Positions 42,261-50,968 of a stretch of DNA of 64,000 nucleotides are shown one piece after another. A program made the position numbers and the translations under genes. Each line of letters begins with the position of its first letter. The first letter of the stretch is position 1. This DNA comes from UBA7703 sp963667195 (GTDB lineage Bacteria > Bacillota > Clostridia > Christensenellales > CAG-138): NCBI GenBank assembly GCA_963667195.1, contig OY762962.1, positions 310,001 to 374,000 of the forward strand, in the 5' to 3' direction. Below the pieces are notes generated by a model. It saw only the letters and a program-made list of their open reading frames with translations, was not told the origin of the DNA and did no database searches.

Positions 42261-42330
42261 AATGTGAATATTTTACCATGTGCAGGCAGAAAGTCAATTC
42301 AAACCAGTGCGATTTCTTGATCTCTTCGTT

Positions 42331-42900
42331 CTAAAATAGCCCCAACAGCACACCCACAATACCACCCGCGAGAAAAAAGAAAACCGGATGCAGGTTCTTC
42401 ACTTTAGGGACAAACAAAAGTCCCAACAGCACGGCGTAGAGCGCAACATTTTTCCAGTTCAACGCCTGAAGAATTCCGCCGGAGATCGGGCCAACAAACA
42501 GCGCCGCGTAGACCACCGACCAGGCAGCCGCCGCGATCAAGCCGGTCACCGCGGGTCGAAGGGTAAGTAATGTCTCACTCACGAGGCGGTTCTGCCGGTA
42601 TTTCTCCAGCGCTCGTGCAACCAAAGAAACGATCACGAACGACGGCAAAACAAGCGACGCGGTCGCAATCAGCGCGCCCGGAACACCCGCCGCGCTGTAC
42701 CCCGCAAACGTCGCGGCGTTGACACCCACAGGCCCCGGCGTCGCCTCTGAGATTGCGGCGATATCCGCAAGCCGCAGCGTACCAAACCAAGCGGGATACC
42801 GTTCCATAATTTTCTGGATGAAGGGCAACGTCGCGTATCCGCCGCCGATTGCGAAAATACCCGTTTGAAAAAACTCCCAGAACAGCAGCAAATACGTCAT
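42331..42900 (-). CDS. chrA: Chromate transporter family subunit (half-size ChrA), second
   Basis: 189 residues from ATG 42900, overlapping the stop of the first subunit by 4 bases (ATGA). LLFWEFFQTGIFAIGGGYATLPFIQ and SEATPGPVGVNAATFAGY are CHR-domain signatures. Five to six membrane segments. Known: pairs of half-size CHR proteins form the exporter of chromate or related oxyanions; in many anaerobes the true substrate is unknown. The open frame to 43272 is ignored because it overlaps the first subunit. Confidence 0.88.
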   Translation of the reverse strand: MTYLLLFWEFFQTGIFAIGGGYATLPFIQKIMERYPAWFGTLRLADIAAISEATPGPVGVNAATFAGYSAAGVPGALIATASLVLPSFVIVSLVARALEKYRQNRLVSETLLTLRPAVTGLIAAAAWSVVYAALFVGPISGGILQALNWKNVALYAVLLGLLFVPKVKNLHPVFFFLAGGIVGVLLGLF

Positions 42901-43430
42901 TTGCGTATCCCCCACAGGAGAACGCCCACAACGATCGCAAGCAGCACCACGAACACGGGAGAAACATGCAAAACCGCAATCAGCACAAACCCGACAATGC
43001 AAAGGCCGATGCCCAGCCAGTTCTTCACGTTCGCGCGAATCAGGGAAACGACGGCGGACGTAATTACCGCCGCTACCGCAACACGCACACCGTTGAACGC
43101 GCTGACCATGACGGGATTGTTCCAGAATTGCATGAGCACCGTGGCTACAAGCAGTATCGCGATGATCGGAGCCGTGACAACGCCCAGCACGGCAGCAGCA
43201 GCGCCGCGCCAGCCGCCGCGCTTTTGCCCGATGAACGCCGCGGTATTCACGCCGATCACGCCGGGCACACACTGCGAGAGCGCGAATACGTCCATGAGTT
43301 CATCCTGGGTCACCCACGCGCGGTGCTCCACAATTTCACGCATCAAGAGCGGCAGCATGGTGTACCCGCTGCCAAACATGAGTGAGCCGATTTTTAAAAA
43401 CGAAACATACAGTTCCCAAATCGTCTTCAT
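42897..43430 (-). CDS. chrA: Chromate transporter family subunit (half-size ChrA), first
   Basis: 177 residues. LYVSFLKIGSLMFGSGYTMLPLL and LSQCVPGVIGVNTAAFIGQKRGG match the same CHR motifs as the partner (GGGYATLPF; ATPGPVGVNAATF). Five to six membrane segments. Together with the next gene it makes the two-domain transporter. GGGAG lies upstream. The genes downstream and upstream are unrelated. Confidence 0.88.
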   Translation of the reverse strand: MKTIWELYVSFLKIGSLMFGSGYTMLPLLMREIVEHRAWVTQDELMDVFALSQCVPGVIGVNTAAFIGQKRGGWRGAAAAVLGVVTAPIIAILLVATVLMQFWNNPVMVSAFNGVRVAVAAVITSAVVSLIRANVKNWLGIGLCIVGFVLIAVLHVSPVFVVLLAIVVGVLLWGIRK

Positions 43431-43473
43431 GTAAGCCTGCTCCCGAACGCGATTTCTTTACAAGAGGTTTCGG

Positions 43474-44886
43474 TCAATAGACATACCACTGGTTCACATA
43501 GGCCAATAGATAGATTATGAATAGCGCAATACAGACGATAGTTGCAATCCGGTCAACCGCTTTTTTCTCGGTGATTGCACCAAGCGCCAGCGCGAGCGGA
43601 TAGGCCGCCGTCAGGTAGCGCGGCGCGGAGAGCAGCCAGGTAGCCCCCATGCACACCGCGTAATATGCAATAAAGTATGCCACATTGGAGGCACGGAGCT
43701 TGTTTTGCGCCGCAATCACGATGCCGAGCGATGCAAACAGATAGACGATGTTCGGCAGCCAAAGCCCCCAAAGCATCGGTATGTTATCCGCAAACGAGCC
43801 GGTTGCGTTGCTGACCAGCGTCGCCATTGTGCCAAAGAACCAGCCTGCTTGCTGATGCCAGTTCTCCTGCTGATAGGTTAAAAACATGGTGGCGGAGCCT
43901 GTCACGCGGTAGTTGATATAGAGATAAAGCAGCAACCCTGCCGGAATCAGAAAAAGCGAAAGCGCGTTGCCCACCATGCCGAGCCGCCAGCGATTGTCCT
44001 TGCCGCGCATCGGGCGTTCGCGAATGATCGTGCCCACCAGCTCAAAGCACGCGGGCGCAACGAGCAATATCCCCGGCATCCGCGTAAACGCCGCAAGAAA
44101 GCCAATGATTCCCGCCACGGGATAGAGGCTCTTTCTGACCGCATAGACACACGCGACAGACAGCAGCAAAAACAAACTGTCCGACAGCGGCGCGGAAAAG
44201 AGAAACGACGCTGGTAGAATGCAGAGATACTTGAGCGCACGGAGCGCGCCTTTCTTGTCCGTATCCATCAGCGCCAGCTCATACAGCAGATATGCCGCGA
44301 ACACCCAGCAGAGGTTGGAAACGATTAGCCCGCTCACGAGGTAGTTCTGGATGATGAAGTGTAACCCGCGAATCAACAACGGATACAGCGGGAAGAAGAC
44401 GATCAAGAGGCGGTCGTCGCCCGTTGCCACATATCCGTTTTGCGCGATGTTCAGGTAGTGCTGGCTGTCCGTGCCGAGCTGGTTCCAGATACCGAGGCTG
44501 TCCAGCAGACCGCCGGTGTACGTCTTTTCCGCGAGCGAGAGCGTATAGGCCAGCACGAAGAGCAGCAGCCGAAACAGCACTAGATAGAAGATCAGCTGCA
44601 CCATCGGGTGCATGCGCTGCTTTCTTCCGCTTCGCTTGCCCTCCGGCTCGCGTACGGGAAGCCAGGGTTTCTTACTCCAGGCCGCCATCCACTGCGGGAT
44701 AAAGCGAATGCCGAGCAGCGCAAAGAGAAACGCGCTTGCTGCCGCCGCGAGAATCGCAATCGGGCTGTGCGGCGCGCTGGTGAGCATCCATTCGGCAAAG
44801 GCCGCGAACAATAGAATTAAGGGCACCGCTGTAAACAGTACCCTCTTCCAAAACCATACATTCTGTTTGTTGGTCAAGTTTTGCAT
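43474..44886 (-). CDS. PIG-V-like membrane mannosyltransferase family protein
   Basis: About 470 residues with ten or more membrane helices. GTDSQHYLNIAQNGYV after helix 3 is the acidic loop typical of GT-C enzymes of the GPI mannosyltransferase II (PIG-V) type. FFPLYPLLIRGL and AAFTRMPGILLVAPA are also family-like. Known in bacteria: uses lipid-linked sugars on the outer face; acceptor unknown. ATG 44886 chosen over TTG 44889. It follows the floA block by about 10 bases, so it is probably co-transcribed. Confidence 0.78.
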   Translation of the reverse strand: MQNLTNKQNVWFWKRVLFTAVPLILLFAAFAEWMLTSAPHSPIAILAAAASAFLFALLGIRFIPQWMAAWSKKPWLPVREPEGKRSGRKQRMHPMVQLIFYLVLFRLLLFVLAYTLSLAEKTYTGGLLDSLGIWNQLGTDSQHYLNIAQNGYVATGDDRLLIVFFPLYPLLIRGLHFIIQNYLVSGLIVSNLCWVFAAYLLYELALMDTDKKGALRALKYLCILPASFLFSAPLSDSLFLLLSVACVYAVRKSLYPVAGIIGFLAAFTRMPGILLVAPACFELVGTIIRERPMRGKDNRWRLGMVGNALSLFLIPAGLLLYLYINYRVTGSATMFLTYQQENWHQQAGWFFGTMATLVSNATGSFADNIPMLWGLWLPNIVYLFASLGIVIAAQNKLRASNVAYFIAYYAVCMGATWLLSAPRYLTAAYPLALALGAITEKKAVDRIATIVCIALFIIYLLAYVNQWYVY

Positions 44887-44896
44887 CAACGTTTTC

Positions 44897-45448
44897 TTAG
44901 TCCCTCACTGCCAGACACGGGCCGAGTATTTCCGCCATGACGAGCCCGTTGCGTACGGATTGCACATCCCAGGTAAACGCGTTTTCAAACGGGCTCTGCG
45001 CCTGCTGCGGTGTCTGCTTGGCGGGCGCTTTGTCCGGCGGACAGTTGGTTTCCACGCCGCTTGCGCTCGTTTCTTCGTGCGCGTGTCCGCTTTCGCTGCT
45101 GACGGTTACCGTGTGCGTAATCGACGTTTTCGCTTCCGTCAGCGTGCTCTTTGCGGTGGCGAGGTCGGGCTTGACTTCATGCGGAAGTTCGCCTTCAAAC
45201 GTTGAACCATCATACCCCTCTTGGGAAGCGGTTCCCTCGCTGGATGCCAATACGGTAGCTTGCGTCGGGCGAACAGTCGGTGCGAGCGGTGTGGTTCGCA
45301 TCGGCTGCTGCGCGCGCTGGGGCTGGGGCGCCTGCTGCCGCATGGCACGCTGGCGCTCCGCCTCCGCTTTCGCTTTTTTCTGGCTATTCTTCGCGATAAT
45401 CGGGATAACTACCCAAAAGATCACCAGAAGGAATATTGTCCACTCCAT
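44897..45448 (-). CDS. Uncharacterised single-pass membrane protein with conserved C-terminal tail
   Basis: 183 residues. One membrane helix at 2-18, a basic stretch, a long low-complexity Gln/Pro/Thr/Ser region (30-150), and a well-ordered end: FTWDVQSVRNGLVMAEILGPCLAVRD. The final amphipathic segment (GLVMAEILGPC) resembles a tail I have seen in proteins encoded beside FloA. No known function. Its ATG lies two bases after the floA stop without its own strong ribosome site, so translation is coupled to floA. Confidence 0.65.
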   Translation of the reverse strand: MEWTIFLLVIFWVVIPIIAKNSQKKAKAEAERQRAMRQQAPQPQRAQQPMRTTPLAPTVRPTQATVLASSEGTASQEGYDGSTFEGELPHEVKPDLATAKSTLTEAKTSITHTVTVSSESGHAHEETSASGVETNCPPDKAPAKQTPQQAQSPFENAFTWDVQSVRNGLVMAEILGPCLAVRD

Positions 45449-45450
45449 AG

Positions 45451-46434
45451 TTATTTTTTGTTATCGGTGGGCGCGGGTTTCGTACCCTTACCGATGGCTG
45501 TGCGCATTTCGGTGTCCGAGTTCATGTTCTGCATGCGATAGTAGTCCATCACGCCAAGGTGGCCCGTGCGGAACGCTTCCGCCATGGCTTTCGGCACCTC
45601 TGCCTCGGCCTCGACCACGCGCGCACGCATGCCGGCGACCGCCGCGATGTTCTCCTGCTCCTGTGCTACCGCCATTGCGCGGCGCTCTTCCGCCTTGGCC
45701 TGGGCGATGCGCTTGTCCGCTTCCGCCTGGTCGATCTGCAGCTGTGCGCCGATGTTGCGGCCAACGTCCACATCCGCGATGTCGATGGAGAGAATCTCAA
45801 ACGCGGTTCCCGCGTCGAGGCCCTTATCCAGAACCGTGTGGGAAATCTTGTCCGGGTTTTCCAGAACGTCCTTGTGACTCTTGCTGGAGCCGACGGTGGT
45901 GACGATGCCCTCGCCGATACGGGCGATGATGGTCTCTTCCCCCGCGCCGCCGACGAGACGGTCGATGTTCGCGCGAACGGTGACGCGCGCTTTGGCTCTC
46001 AGCTCGATGCCGTCCATGGCAACCGCCGCGATGATCGGGGTCTCAATGACTTTCGGCAAAACGCTCATCTGAACCGCGTTCAGCACGTCGCGTCCTGCGA
46101 GGTCGATGGCGCAGCTCTGCTCAAAGCCCAGCGGGATGCCGGCGCCCTGCGCCGCGATGAGCGCGTTGACCACGCGATCCACGTTGCCGCCCGCGAGGTA
46201 GTGCGCTTCCAGTTTGTTGATGGAAACGTTGAGGCCGGCTTTGGTCGCCTTGATCATCGGGTTGACGATACGGCTCGGGATGACCTTACGAACGCGCATA
46301 CCGACGAGTTGGAAAATGCCGATTTTTACGCCGGAAGCAGCCGCGGAAATCCAAAGTCCGAGTGGAACAAAGCTGAAAAACAGCACCAGGAAAATGACGA
46401 TTACGATAATAAGTGCAACAGGTCCGAATACCAT
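45451..46434 (-). CDS. floA: Flotillin-like protein FloA
   Basis: 327 residues; AGGAGG six bases before ATG. One N-terminal membrane helix (6-30), then the SPFH-like domain (VGMRVRKVIPSRIVNPMIKATKAGL), and an Ala/Glu-rich coiled region (QAEADKRIAQAKAEERRAMAVAQEQE). Known: scaffolds functional membrane microdomains in Firmicutes. It follows the NfeD gene by 87 bases, the usual pairing. Confidence 0.95.
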   Translation of the reverse strand: MVFGPVALIIVIVIFLVLFFSFVPLGLWISAAASGVKIGIFQLVGMRVRKVIPSRIVNPMIKATKAGLNVSINKLEAHYLAGGNVDRVVNALIAAQGAGIPLGFEQSCAIDLAGRDVLNAVQMSVLPKVIETPIIAAVAMDGIELRAKARVTVRANIDRLVGGAGEETIIARIGEGIVTTVGSSKSHKDVLENPDKISHTVLDKGLDAGTAFEILSIDIADVDVGRNIGAQLQIDQAEADKRIAQAKAEERRAMAVAQEQENIAAVAGMRARVVEAEAEVPKAMAEAFRTGHLGVMDYYRMQNMNSDTEMRTAIGKGTKPAPTDNKK

Positions 46435-46521
46435 AAATTACCTCCTGAAGTCCGGTATAGTCTTGTTTTGAACGCCGGAATGCTCCGGCAATTTGAAACG
46501 CCACATGGCGTGACAAACATC

Positions 46522-47049
46522 TTATTCGGCAGTGCGATCCGCTCCGCCCGCGCGAACGCGGATGTGCATGCCCTGCGCCTGAATGACCGTGATGGTTTCG
46601 CCTTTTTTAATGAACTCACCTGCCGTTGCGACATCGACGCGTTTTCCGTCGATCTCCGCAATGCCAGCCGGACGCAGCGTCGTAATCGCGACGCCGGTCT
46701 TGCCGATGAGCTCTTCCTTTGCCGCGGCAACCTCCGGCACGGACGTACCGTTGGAGTGATCGCGGTTCACGATCAGAGACTTGCTCAGCCGTCCTTTTTG
46801 GAAAGAACGAATGACCCAGGTCAACCCCAGAACAATAAGCAGCAGAGTGATTGCGATGATATAAAACGCAACCTGCGGGTGACCCCAACCAAGCTGCATC
46901 ACGAATACCGCAACCAGCGCGATCAATCCCGTCACGCCCGCAAGCCCGATGCCGGGCATGAAAAGCTCGATGATAAACATCACGAGCGCCACGATCAGGC
47001 ATATGATTGTCGCCACCGCGGTCGGTCCCAATAATTCCATAAAACTCAT
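46522..47049 (-). CDS. NfeD-family membrane protein
   Basis: 175 residues. Three to four membrane helices (8-105) and a C-terminal OB-fold: ELIGKTGVAITTLRPAGIAEIDGKRVDVATAG, then GETITVIQAQGMHIRVR. Known: NfeD proteins partner flotillin/SPFH proteins. It is the short form without the ClpP-like protease domain. GGGGG precedes the ATG. First gene of the nfeD-floA-44897-43474 block. Confidence 0.93.
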   Translation of the reverse strand: MSFMELLGPTAVATIICLIVALVMFIIELFMPGIGLAGVTGLIALVAVFVMQLGWGHPQVAFYIIAITLLLIVLGLTWVIRSFQKGRLSKSLIVNRDHSNGTSVPEVAAAKEELIGKTGVAITTLRPAGIAEIDGKRVDVATAGEFIKKGETITVIQAQGMHIRVRAGGADRTAE

Positions 47050-47144
47050 TGCATAGTACCCCCTTTTCGGAAGATCAACACTATTATATCATACGCTGCA
47101 ACAGTAATCGAAACATTATTGTCACATCGCGGTATATACATTTG

Positions 47145-48017
47145 TCACAATTCAATATCGTTTTTAGATACCCTGCCCGATTCGCCCAGATTCGTTTTCC
47201 TCTCCTCCAGCGCGCGGAAAAACATCGCGCAGGCGAGCAAGTCCGCTGCCCCGCCCGGGCTTGCGTTCCAGGCGCGGCAGTCGCAATCCAGCGCGCGGAT
47301 TTCGTACGCGAGCGCCACTCCACCAGCGGGATAGCGCGCCGCAAGTTCCCCCGCTCTCCGCCGAAGCTCCCGCGCGGTCGCTTCTCCGCAGCGGGCGAGC
47401 ACGTTAGCGTCCTCCACAGTTGCAATCAGCGACAACAACGCAAGCAGCCACGCATCATTCTCGCTTGCGCCCTGCTCGATTGCGAGGGAAAACGCATCAA
47501 GCGCAAGCAACACGTGCGGAAATCCGTCCTCCGCCTCTCCGCGCGCGCCGCGCGCACCGTAGCGCGCGAACGCCCGTCCGGCATCCTTGCCGAGCTCCGT
47601 CGTGATGCCCCGGCAAAGCCTTGCGCCAAGCGCGCAAACGTCCCGCGAAGAAAGCTTGCCGTTTGCGGAGGCATGCCCCGCCGCGTAGCAGAGCACGCCG
47701 AGCAGGAATAGCGCGCCCTTATGCGTGTTGACGCCGTGTGTCGCGGCGAGCATCGCCTGCTCCGCTTCAACTCCATCCGCGCGAATGCTGGCGAGCCTGC
47801 CGTCGGGTGAAAGCTGCGCTTCCAGAAGCCCCAGCTGAGCAAACCGCACAAAATACGGCTCCAACGCGCCGGCACTCGCGAGCAGCAGCGCAACATCCAT
47901 GTCCTTGTGCGCGCCATTGTTCTCCACGTCCACGAGGCCGGGTTTCGGCGAAAGCACCGCCTCCTGTTCCAGCGCCGCGCGGGCAAGCCGCCCGATTTGC
48001 TCCGGCGTGATGCTCAT
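47145..48017 (-). CDS. citG: Triphosphoribosyl-dephospho-CoA synthase
   Basis: 290 residues. EAVLSPKPGLVDVENNGAHKDMD, THGVNTHKGALF and SPGGAADLLACAMFF are CitG/MdcB signatures. Known: makes 2'-(5''-triphosphoribosyl)-3'-dephospho-CoA, the precursor of the citrate lyase prosthetic group, from ATP and dephospho-CoA. Overlaps the citC stop by 4 bases; last gene of the minus-strand operon. Confidence 0.93.
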   Translation of the reverse strand: MSITPEQIGRLARAALEQEAVLSPKPGLVDVENNGAHKDMDVALLLASAGALEPYFVRFAQLGLLEAQLSPDGRLASIRADGVEAEQAMLAATHGVNTHKGALFLLGVLCYAAGHASANGKLSSRDVCALGARLCRGITTELGKDAGRAFARYGARGARGEAEDGFPHVLLALDAFSLAIEQGASENDAWLLALLSLIATVEDANVLARCGEATARELRRRAGELAARYPAGGVALAYEIRALDCDCRAWNASPGGAADLLACAMFFRALEERKTNLGESGRVSKNDIEL

Positions 48018-48982
48018 AGCGGGTTCTCCCGAATGTAGTCGAGCGTGGTTTGCGGCACGAGCGGCGCGATCTCGTCATACCGCCCTTCGTGCCAGAGTGC
48101 GCGCACGCGAGAGCCAGAGATCGGGCTTGTGCCAATCGTCTTTCTCGGTATCACGCGAACCGCAATTCCGTGCTCCGGCAGAATCGCGCAGAGCGTTTCA
48201 TTATATGCCGCCGTCATGGGATCAAGCGGCTCCTCGCCGACAAAGCGCGCCGAAATGCCGCACGCGGGCGCAATCCTGCGCGCAAACAGCGTCGCGTCCA
48301 GCCGCGCGTAAGCCAGCGCCGCCTCGTTTTTATCCTTAAAGAAGTAGTCGGGGAATGTAGCGCCCGAGATGATGTAGTCCCCGCCTTCGAGCACCTGCAC
48401 GTTCGCAAGTTCGCGACAGCCTTCGCGCACAAGCCGCAGACGAACCGCGGCGGGCACGTGCGAAGCCTCCGACGAGAGCACGAACACATTCAATCGCCCG
48501 CACTGTGCGCTTGCGGTTTCAACCAGATATCGATGCCCCAGCGTGAAGGGATCGGCGTTCATCACGATTGCGCCGTCCGCCTGCGGAAGATTGTGAAGAT
48601 AGCGTGAGAACGCGGTGTTGCTGCTCTCCAGCAGCGCCGCATCCTGCGTTTGCGCGAGCTCGTTGAAGCAAAGCGAGGCGAAGAGCGGCGCATAGACCGG
48701 CTTTGTGACCACAAACACGTTGCTGATTCCGCTTTCGCGCATCTGTTGGTAGAGGTGCGTGACCAGCGCAGGTAGAATCCCCTCGCCCTGGCGGGACTCC
48801 TCCACCGCGAGAGAGCGGATGGCGTTGCCCGCGATTCCGCCGAGCGCGAGTAGCGTCTCCGCCTCAAACGCGCCGTAGAGCGCGGTCACGCCGCGGTCGA
48901 GCCGGATGCCCGCGCGCGCGTAAAAAGCCTCGATCATCGCCTGATCGCGCTTGAGTGAAAGCGAGCGAATCTCCATCGTCAT
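48014..48982 (-). CDS. citC: [Citrate (pro-3S)-lyase] ligase
   Basis: About 322 residues. N-terminal GNAT-like part (LALGGIAGNAIRSLAVEESRQGEGI) and C-terminal nucleotidyltransferase part with IVMNADPFTLGHRYLVE (HxGH-like GH) and TIGTSPISGSRVRAL. Known: acetylates the thiol of the citrate lyase acyl carrier prosthetic group with acetate and ATP. Start at 48982 or 48976 (both ATG); AGGAG lies 4 or 10 bases upstream. Sits between citX and citG. Confidence 0.92.
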   Translation of the reverse strand: MTMEIRSLSLKRDQAMIEAFYARAGIRLDRGVTALYGAFEAETLLALGGIAGNAIRSLAVEESRQGEGILPALVTHLYQQMRESGISNVFVVTKPVYAPLFASLCFNELAQTQDAALLESSNTAFSRYLHNLPQADGAIVMNADPFTLGHRYLVETASAQCGRLNVFVLSSEASHVPAAVRLRLVREGCRELANVQVLEGGDYIISGATFPDYFFKDKNEAALAYARLDATLFARRIAPACGISARFVGEEPLDPMTAAYNETLCAILPEHGIAVRVIPRKTIGTSPISGSRVRALWHEGRYDEIAPLVPQTTLDYIRENPL

Positions 48983-48993
48983 TTCTCTCCTCG

Positions 48994-49506
48994 TCAGCCC
49001 GGCAGGGTGTCGAGCAATTTGCGGTAGGCGGATTGTACCTCCTGCTCCGTGTGCAGTCTGCGGGAATAGCAAGCCCTGCCCGCTTTGCCGCAGACGAAGC
49101 ATCCGCGCGGAGAAAAACCGATGTCCTCACGGCTGATGTGCTTGCCATCCGGCTTGATGACGTCCATATCCCAGAGTCTGCCGTAGGGCGCGGACTCTTC
49201 GAGCTTGCAAAGCTCCATCTTGAGAAAGCCCGGCTCGGTCTTCACCACAAGATACGCCTCATCACCGGTGTCCTTCTGGTGCGCTTCAAACACGAGAGGC
49301 GCGAGCTCGTTTTTCACAATCACCCGCCCCATGGCACGCGTGCCCGCGTCAAAGAGGCGCTGCGTGTCCGGCGAGCGCTTGGTTGGCCCCGGCGCAATCA
49401 CCGTCAGCACGGCGACGCAAGCGCCGGGATAGCGCTTTTGCAGTTTTACGATATAGGCCGCGCGCTCGTCACGGGCGGCTAAAAGCTGTTCCAACGTGAT
49501 CTCCAT
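48994..49506 (-). CDS. citX: Apo-citrate lyase phosphoribosyl-dephospho-CoA transferase
   Basis: 170 residues. GRLWDMDVI is the G-R-x-x-D-x-D-V nucleotidyl-transfer motif, and RGCFVCGKAGRACYSRRLH is the conserved Cys-rich region. Known: attaches the prosthetic group to Ser14 of CitD. First gene of the minus-strand operon. Odd: there is no ribosome site, and the predicted transcript start coincides with the ATG, so the mRNA may be leaderless. Confidence 0.93.
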   Translation of the reverse strand: MEITLEQLLAARDERAAYIVKLQKRYPGACVAVLTVIAPGPTKRSPDTQRLFDAGTRAMGRVIVKNELAPLVFEAHQKDTGDEAYLVVKTEPGFLKMELCKLEESAPYGRLWDMDVIKPDGKHISREDIGFSPRGCFVCGKAGRACYSRRLHTEQEVQSAYRKLLDTLPG

Positions 49507-49512
49507 GCTTGC

Positions 49513-49521
49513 ATTATAGCA
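49513..49521 (-). promoter_or_regulatory. Extended -10 promoter of citX, leaderless arrangement
   Basis: Minus strand TGCTATAAT (49513-49521). The ATG of citX begins 7 bases after the -10, at the expected +1. No good -35. Confidence 0.5.
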
Positions 49522-49645
49522 TACTTGATTTGCGGTTCTCGCCTCGTATTTTTATGCTTTTATGCGTTTTTCTATTCATCTTGACGTTTTGCGATCCGGT
49601 TTGCATGGTTCTACCACTGTTTCTCACATTTTTCAGCGCTTGTGC

Positions 49646-49740
49646 GCTTGTATACAGCGATACAAGCATGCTTGCGTGTGATATATGATCGTATGAATCG
49701 TTGCATAACGCTTGTATTCGACGTGGAATGCGCATATGAT
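49646..49740 (+). promoter_or_regulatory. citDEF promoter with GCTTGTAT operator repeats
   Basis: TTGTAT (49712-49717), 17-base spacer, TATGAT (49735-49740). An inverted pair GCTTGTAT (49646-49653) and ATACAAGC (49660-49667) with 6 bases between lies upstream. A third GCTTGTAT at 49710-49717 (first base C: CGCTTGTAT context) overlaps the -35. Candidate binding sites of an unseen citrate regulator. Confidence 0.6.
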
Positions 49741-49781
49741 TATGCATAGAGGAAAACCACCGTTAAAGGAGCGAAACCCGC

Positions 49782-50078
49782 ATGAAGATCACCGCGCCCG
49801 CCTCGGCGGGCACCATGGAATCCGGAGACATCTTAATTGAGATTGAACCCGGCGAACAGCGTCAGGTCGAGGTCGTCTTAAAGAGCTCCGTCGCGAACGA
49901 ATTCGGCAAGCAAATTGTGTCCACGATTCGCAGCGCGGTCGAGGAATTCGGCCTCGAATCCGCCGTAATCAACGCCGTGGACAAGGGCGCGCTGGACTGC
50001 ACGATCCGCGCGCGTGTGTTCGCGGCCTGTCAGCGTGCAACCGGCACGAGCGAGTTCGACTGGGGGAAACGCGTATGA
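49782..50078 (+). CDS. citD: Citrate lyase acyl carrier protein (gamma subunit)
   Basis: 98 residues, AAGGAG upstream. PASAGTMESGD places the modified Ser at position 14, as in known CitD. SSVANEFGKQIVSTI and DKGALDCTIRARVFAA follow the family. Known: carries the phosphoribosyl-dephospho-CoA group. Overlaps citE by 4 bases. Confidence 0.95.
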   Translation: MKITAPASAGTMESGDILIEIEPGEQRQVEVVLKSSVANEFGKQIVSTIRSAVEEFGLESAVINAVDKGALDCTIRARVFAACQRATGTSEFDWGKRV

Positions 50079-50968
50079 CGAAGCTTCGTCGCACCATGCT
50101 GTTTGTGCCGGGCAACAACCCCGGCATGATGAGCGACGCGCATATCTACGGCAGCGACGCGCTCATGTTCGACCTGGAGGACTCCGTCACACTGCGCGAA
50201 AAGGACGCGGCGCGGCTATTGGTCTATCACGCGCTCAAGACGATCCACTACGGGGATTGCGAGCGCGTAGTGCGCGTCAATCCACTAAATACCCCGTATG
50301 GTAAAGCAGATATAGAAGCTATGGTAGCCGCCGGTGCGGAGGTCATCCGCCTGCCGAAGACGGAAACCGCGCAGGATATTCTCGATACCGAAACGGAGAT
50401 TGAGCGCGCGGAGCGAAAGTTTAGCATCCCCGTGGGTCAAACGCGCATGATGGCGGCCATCGAGGGTGCGCTCGGCGTGGTCAACGCCTACGCAATTGCC
50501 ACCGCAAGCCCCCGCCTCATCGCCATCGCGCTCGGCGCGGAGGACTACTGCGCAAACCTTAAGACGACCCGCTCGCTCGACGGCAGCGAATTGTTCTATG
50601 CGCGGGGCGCGATCATCGTCGCGGCGCGCGCGGCGGGCATCGACGCCATCGACACCGTGTTTTCGGAAGTGAACAACGAAGAGCAGCTCATCCGCGAAAC
50701 GCAGGCGATCAAGCAGCTGGGGTTCGACGGAAAGTCCGTCATCAACCCGCGGCAGATTAAGCCTGTTCACCGCGTCTTTACGCCGACGCAGCAGGAGATC
50801 ACCAAAGCGAACCGCATCCTCGCGGCGAGCCGGGAGGCCGCCGCGCGCGGCAGCGGTGTTGTCGCGCTGGATGGCAAGATGATCGACCGCCCGGTGGTGC
50901 TCCGTGCGGAGCGCACGCTGGAGCTGGCTTACGCGTCCCGCGCGGTGTTTGAGGAGGACGAAGCATGA
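50075..50968 (+). CDS. citE: Citrate lyase beta subunit (citryl-ACP lyase)
   Basis: 297 residues. RRTMLFVPGNNPGM, MFDLEDSV (metal and substrate site), RVNPLNTPYG, RLPKTE, AIEGALGVVNAYAI, LGAEDYCANL and the C-terminal DGKMIDRPVV are CitE signatures. Known: cleaves citryl-ACP to oxaloacetate and acetyl-ACP with Mg. Overlaps citD and citF by 4 bases each. Confidence 0.95.
   Translation: MTKLRRTMLFVPGNNPGMMSDAHIYGSDALMFDLEDSVTLREKDAARLLVYHALKTIHYGDCERVVRVNPLNTPYGKADIEAMVAAGAEVIRLPKTETAQDILDTETEIERAERKFSIPVGQTRMMAAIEGALGVVNAYAIATASPRLIAIALGAEDYCANLKTTRSLDGSELFYARGAIIVAARAAGIDAIDTVFSEVNNEEQLIRETQAIKQLGFDGKSVINPRQIKPVHRVFTPTQQEITKANRILAASREAAARGSGVVALDGKMIDRPVVLRAERTLELAYASRAVFEEDEA

Noticed and set aside
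42901..43272. N-terminal extension of the second chromate transporter frame
   Set aside because: Lies over the first subunit gene. The ATGA overlap at 42897-42900 gives the standard N-terminus.
45559..47034. 491-codon plus-strand open frame
   Set aside because: Antisense across floA and the NfeD gene, crossing their gap; no recognisable domain.
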